A DNA stretch of 14,956 nucleotides from Gammaproteobacteria bacterium (GTDB taxonomy: Bacteria > Pseudomonadota > Gammaproteobacteria > UBA4575): the NCBI GenBank assembly GCA_028281205.1, contig JANQKJ010000018.1:1-14956 (forward strand), given 5' to 3'. Positions 7,790 through 14,481 of this stretch are shown here, one piece after another (the first letter of the stretch is position 1; each line of letters starts with the position of its first letter). Under the pieces are notes generated by a model. It had not been told where the DNA came from and searched no databases. It saw nothing but the letters and a program-made list of their open reading frames with translations. Both the position numbers and the translations under genes were made by a program.

Positions 7790-8338
7790 TTAGACAGGGT
7801 GATTGATTAAATGGTCGAGAAGAGTTTTTTTACTAACATCGTTCTTGAAAACTTGTTCAAGCTGCCATTGATTATCTGCTGCTGCAAATAAGTAGATAAA
7901 TCCGTTATGGCTTTTTATTTCTTCATTGGCATCGAATGTTTTAAGCGCCAGTGATGTGTAAAATTCTTTTGTATCGCTTGATTTGGCAGAATAAGCTTCA
8001 AAGTCTTTATGGAAGCTTTTTATGTAAGCGCGTGAGAGTTCTTGTGGTGTGTCGCGTTGAATATTGACAAAAATGACGCCCAAATCATTTTTGTTTGTTG
8101 TGTTTTGATATTCAAGATAAGTCTGCCGCAGTGTAGAGAGACTCAGAGGGCAAGCTGATGCGCAATCAGGAAAGCCTCCAAATGCGAGTATTCTTGAATA
8201 GGACGTTGTTTCAAGAAAAGGTAACTCTACAACTGCATTACTTTTTAGCGGCACGAAGGTAATCAATAAAGCAAGCAGTGGCAGCATAGCAATATATGCG
8301 AACCCGATGATTCTTGTTTTTTTTGTGCCACGTTCCAT
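7790..8338 (-). CDS. SCO1/SenC-like membrane-anchored thioredoxin-fold protein
   Basis: This is a 182-residue protein with one N-terminal helix (about residues 10-30) that would anchor it to the inner membrane, facing the periplasm. The rest has SCO features: a strand ILAFGGFPDCASACPLSL with a CxxxC pair (Cys59, Cys63), then GVIFVNIQRDTPQ, matching the usual V-DP-RDTP segment. A histidine at residue 144 in SHNGFIYLF matches the third copper ligand of SCO proteins. SCO proteins deliver copper to, or reduce, the CuA site of cytochrome oxidase. Here no oxidase genes are adjacent, and the partner is a chemoreceptor 12 bases downstream. The usual aspartate of the DPxRDTP motif is replaced (NIQRDTP), so the protein is divergent. 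A redox or copper signalling role is inference from the gene pair. An AAGGA sits 12 bases before the ATG, a rather long spacing. Confidence 0.8.
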   Translation of the reverse strand: MERGTKKTRIIGFAYIAMLPLLALLITFVPLKSNAVVELPFLETTSYSRILAFGGFPDCASACPLSLSTLRQTYLEYQNTTNKNDLGVIFVNIQRDTPQELSRAYIKSFHKDFEAYSAKSSDTKEFYTSLALKTFDANEEIKSHNGFIYLFAAADNQWQLEQVFKNDVSKKTLLDHLINHPV

Positions 8339-8367
8339 GGGTGTCTATATTCCTTGCTGATAGTTTC

Positions 8368-8389
8368 CGTTGGCTAAACATTAGCAACG
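8368..8389. repeat. Stem-loop in the leader of the SCO-receptor operon
   Basis: The arms CGTTGGCTAA and TTAGCAACG can pair over nine base pairs with one bulged G, closing on the loop ACA. It lies about 30-50 bases upstream of the SCO-like start codon on the transcribed minus strand. No T-run follows in that direction, so it is not a standard terminator. It could be an operator or leader RNA structure. Function is unknown. Confidence 0.45.
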
Positions 8390-8402
8390 CTATGGGATAT
8401 AC

Positions 8403-8459
8403 CAACTCACTCTCTGGTATCGAGTGCTGTAGGAAAAACTTTAGTCTGATAGTGAGTTG
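8403..8459. repeat. Widely spaced 9-base inverted repeat upstream of the SCO-like gene
   Basis: CAACTCACT (8403-8411) and AGTGAGTTG (8451-8459) are exact inverted copies separated by 39 bases. They lie in the 181-base gap between the DUF3592-like gene's stop and the SCO-like start. Two half-sites this far apart could be regulator binding sites or a long hairpin. It may also be coincidence, since the sequence is short. Confidence 0.35.
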
Positions 8460-8519
8460 TTGCGGAAGAAGGACTGCCACAAGGGATAACTGGTAGAAAA
8501 TCATGTATAGAATGAGAGT

Positions 8520-8945
8520 TTAGCTATTCAGCTCGATAATGGATGTTTCAGGTTGTTTGGGATGGAATCTGACTACTAAATTGTTCGAAGGCTGATGTTT
8601 TTTTAAAGCATGGGTTGCTTTGTGTTTGTTATTTGTCCAATCCATTAGTGGGATTGAATGGCTGTATTTGCGATCATAAGCGTAATATTCATAAGTAATA
8701 CGTGGGCGATATTGCCGCACTGGTTTTCTGAGAGTTCTTTTATGGTCACGATAATCTAACTTTGCATCTTGAATAGTTCCTTTGACAACTTTCCAGTAAC
8801 TGGTTTTTGATGATGATTGCTTAGTATAGATAGCGTCTACAAATGGCATACTGCGCTTGGCATTGGCGTAGATAATTATGCTGGCAATAATGAAAAGGAC
8901 AAATATCAGTCCTAAAGAAAGCCAAAGGATGTTGATGGGTTCCAT
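8520..8945 (-). CDS. Small membrane protein, DUF3592-like
   Basis: This is a 141-residue protein with one clear N-terminal transmembrane helix (about residues 8-27, WLSLGLIFVLFIIASIIIYA). It is followed by a soluble domain: SYWKVVKGTIQDAKLDY, a basic linker, then RPRITYEYYAYDRKYSHS, and a final VVRFHPKQPETSIIEL. The order W-x-V-x-G-x-I, P-x-(I/V)-x-Y-x-Y, V-x-(Y/F)-x-P-x-x-P-x-x-S matches DUF3592 membrane proteins, whose function is unknown. The start lies 27 bases after the stop of the YtoQ-family gene on the same strand, so the two may be co-transcribed. No strong Shine-Dalgarno is visible. The basic linker is rich in Arg, Lys and Tyr. Confidence 0.7.
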   Translation of the reverse strand: MEPINILWLSLGLIFVLFIIASIIIYANAKRSMPFVDAIYTKQSSSKTSYWKVVKGTIQDAKLDYRDHKRTLRKPVRQYRPRITYEYYAYDRKYSHSIPLMDWTNNKHKATHALKKHQPSNNLVVRFHPKQPETSIIELNS

Positions 8946-8972
8946 TATCTATCGCCAGCGCAATTAAATTGT

Positions 8973-9416
8973 TTACTTGTTGTTAGTGGCATACTTTAAG
9001 ATTGCTACTACTTCATCAGGTGTTTGTGCCCATGCCATAGCAGCGGCGTCTACTTCTTTTAAAGGATGGATAATATTTTCATCATGTAATGTGACGTAAG
9101 GTTTGCCTAAGGCAGCGCAAAACCCGGCATCGAAAGCAGCATTCCATTGTTTGTATTTATCGCCAAATCTGACGATGGCAATATCGCAAGCCTCTATTAG
9201 TGTCTTAGTGCGGATAGCGTTAACTTTTGACGATTTATGATCACGCCAGTAACCTTCGCTAACAGGTTCAAGCATATCGCCTGCGGCATCGCTAGCTTCG
9301 TGATCTGTAACGGCGGAAGTAAAAGTGATCGGTAGGCCAAGCGATTGAGCGCCTTGTTTTATTTGTGCGCGCCAGTCAGTATGAATTTCACCTGATAAAT
9401 AAACAGTCCAATCCAT
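8973..9416 (-). CDS. ytoQ: YtoQ-family protein (nucleoside 2-deoxyribosyltransferase-like fold)
   Basis: This is a 147-residue cytoplasmic protein of recognisable YtoQ type. The N-terminus WTVYLSGEIHTDWR (residues 3-16) and the segment DIAIVRFGDKYKQWNAAFDA (78-97), followed by GKPYVTLH (105-112), are its signatures. The fold is related to nucleoside 2-deoxyribosyltransferases, which swap bases on deoxynucleosides, but for YtoQ proteins I know of no proven reaction. The start is well supported: AAGGAGAT, one of the best ribosome sites in the window, lies 8 bases before the ATG. The gene follows mnmH by 55 bases on the same strand and precedes the DUF3592-like gene by 27 bases. A perfect palindrome with a two-base centre lies in the gap upstream. 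Confidence 0.88.
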   Translation of the reverse strand: MDWTVYLSGEIHTDWRAQIKQGAQSLGLPITFTSAVTDHEASDAAGDMLEPVSEGYWRDHKSSKVNAIRTKTLIEACDIAIVRFGDKYKQWNAAFDAGFCAALGKPYVTLHDENIIHPLKEVDAAAMAWAQTPDEVVAILKYATNNK

Positions 9417-9451
9417 CTTGGAATATCTCCTTGATTAGTGTTTTATGAGGT

Positions 9452-9467
9452 GCGTATAAGTATACGC
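9452..9467. promoter_or_regulatory. Palindrome upstream of the YtoQ-family gene
   Basis: GCGTATA and TATACGC are exact inverted halves around AG. The site sits 36-51 bases before the YtoQ-family start and just after the mnmH stop. The minus strand reads TATACT through its centre, a fair -10 match, but no good -35 element lies 17 bases further upstream. Operator, promoter overlap or short hairpin are all possible. The ten-base core ATAAGTATAC recurs at 10615-10624, just before the mnmH start. Confidence 0.4.
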
Positions 9468-9471
9468 GTGA

Positions 9472-10608
9472 TTAGGGCATATTTGGTTTGTAGTGGTTCA
9501 AATATTCGCAGCATTCATGGTAGTCACCGCGGAAAATGATGTTATCAGCGCGTCGGGTAAGCTGCGAGTTATACATGGGGTCGTAATAATCACGCAGCAA
9601 AGGTGTTAACCAGGTTAAATGATTTTGTATGTCACGCTGGGACTTATGCATTGCAAGTGCTTGCTGCATGCTCTGTGATATTGTTTTCCAGCGATGTGAG
9701 CCAAGGCGTTTGCTAATTCTTTTTAAACTGTTTAGTAAGTATTACGAAAAATAATCAAATGCATCGTCAGAATTGGAATGAACTGCAATGAATTCTTGTT
9801 CCATGTCGATAACATATTCTTTTAGTAGTTGCTGAAGTCGCGTTTCGAACTTGCTTTCAACAACTACGAGCGGAGAACAACGCATTTTAGTGAAAATATT
9901 TTTTGGAATATCAACACTGCCAATAAAACGGCTTTCATCTTCCAGTGCTATGGTCTCAGTTCCATTTTTTTGTGCACGTAAAAAATCTATCGCAACTTGA
10001 TTTTCAAAATTAATCTGGCTACTTTGTGCGGTAGAATGCGCGCCAAAACTGGAACCTCTATGATGTGCAGCACCTTCAAGATCAATGCCGTGCGCAAGAT
10101 TTTTAATAAGCTGTGTTTTTCTGCAACCCGTGAGACCGCCCAGTAAAATAAAGTTAAAATGTTGGTGGCTACATGCCAATTGATTTATCAGGTAATGCCT
10201 AAGTGCTTTATAACCGCCCTGTACTCTAGGTATATTCACGCCCGCATCATGCAACCATTGTTGTGTGATTTTAGATCTAAGCCCGCCGCGGAAACAATAT
10301 AAATATACATTGTCGTGTTGCTTAGTGTAATTTACCCACTGCTTAACGCGTTGTCGTTTGACTTCTCCTTTAACTAATTGATGGCCGTACTCAATAGCTT
10401 GTTGTTGACCTTTGTTTTTATAGCAAATGCCTACTTGGTGGCGTTCATCATCGTTAAGCAATGGAAAGTTTGCTGCACTTGGAAAAGCACCTTGATGGAA
10501 TTCAACAGGTGCGCGTACATCCAATAGTCCTGAAGTGTTTAGCAGGATATTTTCGTAATCATTGCTTTCGATGGATTGCATTTTGACACTTGCTACAATT
10601 GATTTCAT
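9472..10608 (-). pseudogene. mnmH: tRNA 2-selenouridine synthase (MnmH/SelU), interrupted by an in-frame TAA
   Basis: MnmH replaces sulfur with selenium in 2-thiouridine at the wobble position of some tRNAs, via a geranylated intermediate. Here the first 288 codons encode the rhodanese domain (LLDVRAP near residue 28, catalytic Cys105 in YCFRGGLRS) and the P-loop domain (LEGAAHHRGSSFG and LEDESRFIG). A TAA at 9742-9744 then stops the frame. The same frame continues for 89 codons to a TAA at 9472 and encodes the conserved MnmH C-terminus (LKRISKRLGSHRW, LLRDYYDPMYNSQL, IIFRGD). Read through, the protein would be 378 residues, the normal length. The Walker A motif reads GLTGCRKT: Arg163 replaces the glycine expected before Lys164, a change possible by one GGA-to-AGA transition. 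The stop is also one transition away from CAA. Two independent lesions favour a true pseudogene over a sequencing error. The TAA rules out selenocysteine decoding. Confidence 0.9.
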
Positions 10609-10683
10609 TTATTGATAAGTATACAGCCGATTGTATATAAAATAACTAGATGTCTTGTCTGTAAAATAATATGGTAGCCACTA

Positions 10684-11898
10684 ATGTATAAGGATAATGT
10701 AATTAATAGGATGAAAGTGCAATGTGTTGTGAGCTGTATGCTGCTGCTATTTGGCGCTCATAGTCATGCTGGAGATGCACTTAATAAATTATATGGCATG
10801 TCATCAGCTGCCATTGTGTTGGTAGATACAAAACATCGCGAGCTTATCGCAAAACAAGCAAGCCAAGCATTAATACCTGCATCTACAGTCAAATTGCTTA
10901 CAGCACTTGTAGCATTGGAATATTGGGGGCGTAAGCATCGATTTAAAACAGAGTTCTATTTAGATAAATACAACCATGTCCTGATAGTTAGGGGTTTGGG
11001 TGATCCGTTCTTAATATCTGAAGAGCTTGATGTGATTGTGGCTAAGATCAAACGTCTTGGAATCACGCGGTTGGAAAACATTATTTCAGATGCTAGTTAC
11101 TTTGATTCTATCATGAATCTTAGCGATCGAGGCAGAACCAATAATCCTTATGATGCTGTGGCCAGTGCGCTGGCAGTTAACTTTAATACTATTGAACTTG
11201 AGGTTTCATCAACAGGAGTTAAAAGTGGGGAAGCGCAAACACCTCTAACGCCCATGGCTAAGCACTTGGCAAGCGGGCTTCCCGTGGGTAAGCATCGTAT
11301 AAACTTAGGATCTGCTAAGCGCAGTCCCGAATATTTTATACAAGTGCTTAGTGCTAAATTGCGTAATGCTGGTGTGGTTGTTGATAATAAAAATGAGCTG
11401 CCGACATCTTCAGTTGAGAATGCTTCACTCCTATTTATACACTCAAATACACGGCCTTTAGAGCAGATTGTGCAGGCCATGCTTGAGTATTCAAATAACT
11501 TTATAGCTAGCCAGTTATTCTTATTGCTCGGAATTGAGCAAAGTGGTTCTCCAGCCAGTCAGCAGAAATCTCGCCAAATGCTAGCTAGCTATGTCGCTAG
11601 ACAATTTAATTGGCAGAATTATGTGATTGAAGATGGTTCGGGGTTATCAAGATCAAACCAATTGAGTGCCCATCAACTGGTGGATGTATTGGATAAGTTT
11701 GCGTCTTACCGTGATCTAATGCCACAGCAAAGTCCCCATATATTTGCCAAGTCTGGTACCTTGAAAGGTGTGAGTTGCTATGCGGGGTATGTGTTTCGTA
11801 ACAATGAGTGGCATACATTTGCTCTGCTGATAAACCAGCCTGTGCAATATCTTTTTCGTGAGCAAGTGGCCGAGGAGTTACTAAATTATGATGGTTGA
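10684..11898 (+). CDS. dacB: D-Ala-D-Ala carboxypeptidase/endopeptidase, PBP4 type (peptidase S13)
   Basis: This is a 404-residue exported penicillin-binding protein that should trim or cleave peptidoglycan peptides in the periplasm. The three active-site motifs are in order: SxxK as Ser67-Thr-Val-Lys70 in IPASTVKLL, SxN as Ser270-Asn-Asn272 in YSNNFIASQ, and the KTG-type box as KSG (356-358) in IFAKSGTLKG. EDGSGLSRSN before the last motif is typical of S13 enzymes. It is shorter than E. coli DacB (about 477 residues), mostly because the region between the first two motifs is reduced. The ATG at 10684 gives nine polar residues before the signal peptide. The in-frame ATG at 10711 (MKVQCVVSCMLLLFGAHSHA) gives a more normal signal peptide, so the true start may be there. 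AAGGA at 10690-10694 is poorly spaced for either. The gene diverges from mnmH across 75 bases. Confidence 0.88.
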   Translation: MYKDNVINRMKVQCVVSCMLLLFGAHSHAGDALNKLYGMSSAAIVLVDTKHRELIAKQASQALIPASTVKLLTALVALEYWGRKHRFKTEFYLDKYNHVLIVRGLGDPFLISEELDVIVAKIKRLGITRLENIISDASYFDSIMNLSDRGRTNNPYDAVASALAVNFNTIELEVSSTGVKSGEAQTPLTPMAKHLASGLPVGKHRINLGSAKRSPEYFIQVLSAKLRNAGVVVDNKNELPTSSVENASLLFIHSNTRPLEQIVQAMLEYSNNFIASQLFLLLGIEQSGSPASQQKSRQMLASYVARQFNWQNYVIEDGSGLSRSNQLSAHQLVDVLDKFASYRDLMPQQSPHIFAKSGTLKGVSCYAGYVFRNNEWHTFALLINQPVQYLFREQVAEELLNYDG

Positions 11899-12115
11899 CC
11901 CTGCAAGTCGTGCATTTTGTTTATAAGTATTTGTTTTATATATAGATATATCTATTTGAGAGCCATCTACAATCAGTATCGTTTGATATCATGCTAAATA
12001 GCTACAAAAGTCTTTAGTGTTAGTTCCTCAGTTGTAGTATTATCGCGCGGCCAAAGGGATTGGGCGTGCCCTCCTTGATATCGAATATATTATTTAATTT
12101 TTAAAGATTACTGTT
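11899..12115 (+). promoter_or_regulatory. Leader and promoter region of the EF-G2 gene
   Basis: These 217 bases hold no gene. The first part is very AT-rich and includes the palindrome ATAGATATATCTAT (11942-11955), which is low-complexity. A GC-rich leader follows: AAGG (12054-12057) and GGGC (12062-12065) can pair with GCCC (12068-12071) and CCTT (12073-12076), forming an interrupted hairpin about 40 bases before the start. A -10-like TAGTAT/TATTAT lies near 12036-12042, without a convincing -35. Only a weak AAAGA precedes the ATG. The hairpin could affect translation; this is inference. Confidence 0.4.
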
Positions 12116-14200
12116 ATGACTGACTTATCTAAATACCGAAATATCGGAATTTTCGCACACGTTGATGCGGGTAAAACGACTACCACGGAACGTATTTTGA
12201 GCCTTACCGGCAAAATCCACAAAATCGGTGAGGTGCACGATGGTGAAGCGACCACAGATTTCATGGACCAAGAGCGTGAGCGTGGAATTACTATTCAGTC
12301 AGCAGCGACTAGTTGCGAATGGGATGACCACCGACTCAATATTATTGATACACCGGGACACGTTGACTTTACTATCGAAGTTTATCGCTCATTGAAAGTA
12401 CTCGATGGCGGGGTTGGTGTTTTCTGTGGTTCCGGTGGTGTAGAGCCGCAATCAGAAACTAACTGGCGATACGCAAACGAGTCTGAAGTTGCACGCGTGA
12501 TTTTTGTTAATAAGCTGGATCGTTTGGGTGCGGATTTCTACCGTGTAGTTGATCAGATTAAAGACGTGCTAGGTGCTAATCCATTAGTGATGACATTGCC
12601 AATTGGCCGCGAAGATGATTTCGTTGGAGTGGTTGACTTACTGACTAGAAAAGCATGGGTCTGGGATGGCTCAGGCGACCCAATGAAATATGAGATTCAA
12701 GATGTGCCTCCAGATATGGTGGATGAAGTAGAAACCTACCGTCAGGAGCTAATTGAAACTGCACTAGAGCAAGACGATGACGCCATGGAAAAATACCTCG
12801 AAGGCGAAGAACCTAGTGACGAAACAATAAAAGCGTGTATCCGTAAAGGCACCATTAACTTAGATTTCTTCCCCACGTACTGTGGTTCCGCATTTAAAAA
12901 CAAAGGTGTTCAACTTGTATTGAACGCAGTCGTTGATTACCTGCCAAGTCCAACTGAAGTAAAACCTCAACCTGAAGTGGATCTGGAAGGTAATGAAACT
13001 GGTGAATATGCAGAAGTCGATGTAAATAAGCCATTGCGAGCCTTGGCGTTCAAAATTATGGATGATCGTTACGGTGCGTTAACTTTTATACGGATTTATT
13101 CGGGTAAATTGGAAAAAGGTACCACGGTACTTAACACATTTACCGGTAAAACCGAGCGCATTGGACGTATTGTGGAAATGCATGCGGAGTCACGTGAAGA
13201 GTTAAATTCTGCGCAAGCAGGTGACATTGTGGCGGTGCTGGGCATGAAGAATGTGCAAACAGGCCACACGCTTTGTGATCCTAATAAGCCGGCGACATTG
13301 GAACCTATGGTATTCCCTGATCCGGTGATCTCAATGGCGGTAGCACCTAAAGATAAAGCCGCGTCTGAAAAATTGGGTGTGGCATTGGCTAAAATGATTG
13401 CTGAAGATCCATCATTCTTGGTTCAGACGGATGAGGAGAGTGGTGAAACAATTCTCAAAGGAATGGGTGAGCTTCACCTTGATATTAAGATTGATATCCT
13501 TAAACGTACGCATAACGTGGAAGTTGTTGTTGGTAAGCCGCAAGTTGCCTATCGCGAAACCATTACTCAGCGTTTAGAAGATACTTATACACATAAGAAG
13601 CAATCAGGTGGTGCTGGTCAGTTTGGTAAAATTGATTACGTGCTAGAGCCTGCTGAAGTTGGTGAGGGCTGGTCATTCGAATCTACGGTTACAGGTGGAA
13701 ACGTGCCACGCGAATTTTGGCCTGCAGTTGAGAAAGGTTTCAAAATGATGATGGATGAAGGTGTGTTAGCCGGTTACCCATGTGTGGATGTTAAAGTGAC
13801 TTTAGTGGATGGCGCTTATCACCCCGTGGATTCATCTGCAATTGCATTTGAATTGGCTGCTAAAGGTGGGTTCAGGCAATCCATGCCTAAGGCAAGCCCG
13901 CAGTTGATGGAGCCGATCATGAAAGTGGATGTGTTTACTCCTGAAGACCACGTGGGGGATGTGATTGGTGACTTAAACCGCCGGCGTGGCATGATCAAAT
14001 CGCAAGAGCCCGGTGTCACCGGTACGCGCGTAAAAGGCGATGTGCCACTTGCGGAAATGTTTGGTTACATAGGTGACTTGAGAACGATGACTTCTGGTCG
14101 TGGCCAATTTTCAATGGAGTTTTCACACTACAGTGCTTGCCCAGCAAACGTTGCTGAACAAGTGATTAAAGAAGCCAAAGAGCGTAAAGAAAATAAATAA
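12116..14200 (+). CDS. fusA2: Translation elongation factor G, second paralogue type (EF-G2)
   Basis: This 694-residue GTPase would act on the ribosome in translocation or recycling. The G domain is complete: P-loop AHVDAGKT (14-21), switch I-side RERGITIQSAAT (55-65), DTPGHVDFT (78-86) and NKLDRLGADF (132-141). The later domains follow in order, including FRQSMPKASPQLMEPIMKV and a C-terminal end, GRGQFSMEFSHY. Signatures such as LSLTGKIHKIGEVHDG, CGSGGVEPQSETNWRYA and SAFKNKGVQ match the second EF-G of Vibrio, Shewanella and Pseudomonas more than the str-operon copy. The absence of rpsL, rpsG and tuf next to it agrees with that. All GTPase residues I can check are intact, so it should be active. 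It is transcribed alone: 217 bases of leader precede it and a strong terminator follows. Whether it acts in normal elongation is not shown by sequence. Confidence 0.92.
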   Translation: MTDLSKYRNIGIFAHVDAGKTTTTERILSLTGKIHKIGEVHDGEATTDFMDQERERGITIQSAATSCEWDDHRLNIIDTPGHVDFTIEVYRSLKVLDGGVGVFCGSGGVEPQSETNWRYANESEVARVIFVNKLDRLGADFYRVVDQIKDVLGANPLVMTLPIGREDDFVGVVDLLTRKAWVWDGSGDPMKYEIQDVPPDMVDEVETYRQELIETALEQDDDAMEKYLEGEEPSDETIKACIRKGTINLDFFPTYCGSAFKNKGVQLVLNAVVDYLPSPTEVKPQPEVDLEGNETGEYAEVDVNKPLRALAFKIMDDRYGALTFIRIYSGKLEKGTTVLNTFTGKTERIGRIVEMHAESREELNSAQAGDIVAVLGMKNVQTGHTLCDPNKPATLEPMVFPDPVISMAVAPKDKAASEKLGVALAKMIAEDPSFLVQTDEESGETILKGMGELHLDIKIDILKRTHNVEVVVGKPQVAYRETITQRLEDTYTHKKQSGGAGQFGKIDYVLEPAEVGEGWSFESTVTGGNVPREFWPAVEKGFKMMMDEGVLAGYPCVDVKVTLVDGAYHPVDSSAIAFELAAKGGFRQSMPKASPQLMEPIMKVDVFTPEDHVGDVIGDLNRRRGMIKSQEPGVTGTRVKGDVPLAEMFGYIGDLRTMTSGRGQFSMEFSHYSACPANVAEQVIKEAKERKENK

Positions 14201-14233
14201 TCGTATCTAAGATAAATTTTTTGTTTGTATGGC

Positions 14234-14266
14234 AAAACCCTGGTGAGTATTACTCACCAGGGTTTT
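14234..14266 (+). terminator. Strong intrinsic terminator after the EF-G2 gene
   Basis: AAAACCCTGGTGAG (14234-14247) pairs exactly with CTCACCAGGGTTTT (14253-14266) around the five-base loop TATTA. The 3' arm ends in TTTT and is followed by TATTGTTG. The symmetric A-run and T-run could let it work in both directions. It lies 33 bases after the stop codon. Confidence 0.93.
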
Positions 14267-14331
14267 TATTGTTGATAAAACTAATCGTAAGGCCATAGCT
14301 AGTTTTCTTTTTGTGCGTTTTGTTTATTGAG

Positions 14332-14348
14332 CGCTATCTCTCATAGCG
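14332..14348. repeat. Stem-loop motif copy 1 (CGCTA ... TAGCG)
   Basis: CGCTAT (14332-14337) pairs with ATAGCG (14343-14348) around CTCTC. It is followed by AAATGTG. A second motif with the same CGCTA/TAGCG arms and the following AATGTG lies at 14437-14458. A six-base stem alone would be unremarkable; the recurrence is the reason for listing it. Confidence 0.4.
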
Positions 14349-14378
14349 AAATGTGTATATAAATTATTATTCACTTTG

Positions 14379-14396
14379 TCATCAGTGCGATGATGA
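14379..14396. repeat. Short hairpin TCATCA ... TGATGA
   Basis: TCATCA (14379-14384) and TGATGA (14391-14396) are exact inverted copies around GTGCGA, followed by A-rich sequence. There is no T-run on the 3' side for the plus strand, so it is not a terminator. It lies between the two CGCTA/TAGCG stem-loops. Confidence 0.3.
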
Positions 14397-14430
14397 AAAA
14401 ATAATAATTATAAATAACTGATTACACATG

Positions 14431-14457
14431 CATTGTCGCTAAATTAGTAGCGCAATG
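14431..14457. repeat. Bulged 10-base-pair stem-loop just upstream of the last gene (motif copy 2)
   Basis: CATTG-t-CGCTA (14431-14441) pairs with TAGCGCAATG (14448-14457) over ten base pairs with a single bulged T and the loop AATTAG. It ends 9 bases before the AAGGAGAG ribosome site of the next gene. It could be an operator for a dimeric regulator or an RNA structure affecting translation start. It also contains an in-frame ATG at 14455 that is unlikely to be used. Confidence 0.5.
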
Positions 14458-14481
14458 TGCTGCAAGAAGGAGAGAGACCCT

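Noticed and set aside
8238..8504. An 88-codon minus-strand frame overlapping the start of the SCO-like gene
   Set aside because: It has no recognisable motif, overlaps the SCO membrane helix in another frame, and has no ribosome site. The SCO-like frame explains the shared region.
9472..9669. A separate 65-residue gene starting at the ATG at 9667-9669
   Set aside because: The same frame extends upstream without a stop to 9742 and encodes more conserved MnmH sequence, and no ribosome site precedes this ATG. It is the tail of mnmH.
9742..9744. Selenocysteine insertion at the mnmH stop
   Set aside because: The codon is TAA, not TGA, and MnmH has no selenocysteine at this place.
11942..11955. 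Palindrome ATAGATATATCTAT as an operator
   Set aside because: It is an alternating A/T run, and such palindromes are expected by chance in AT-rich intergenic DNA.
14455..14481. Start of the last membrane protein at 14455
   Set aside because: That ATG is inside a stem-loop and lies before the AAGGAGAG ribosome site, which is correctly spaced for the ATG at 14482.
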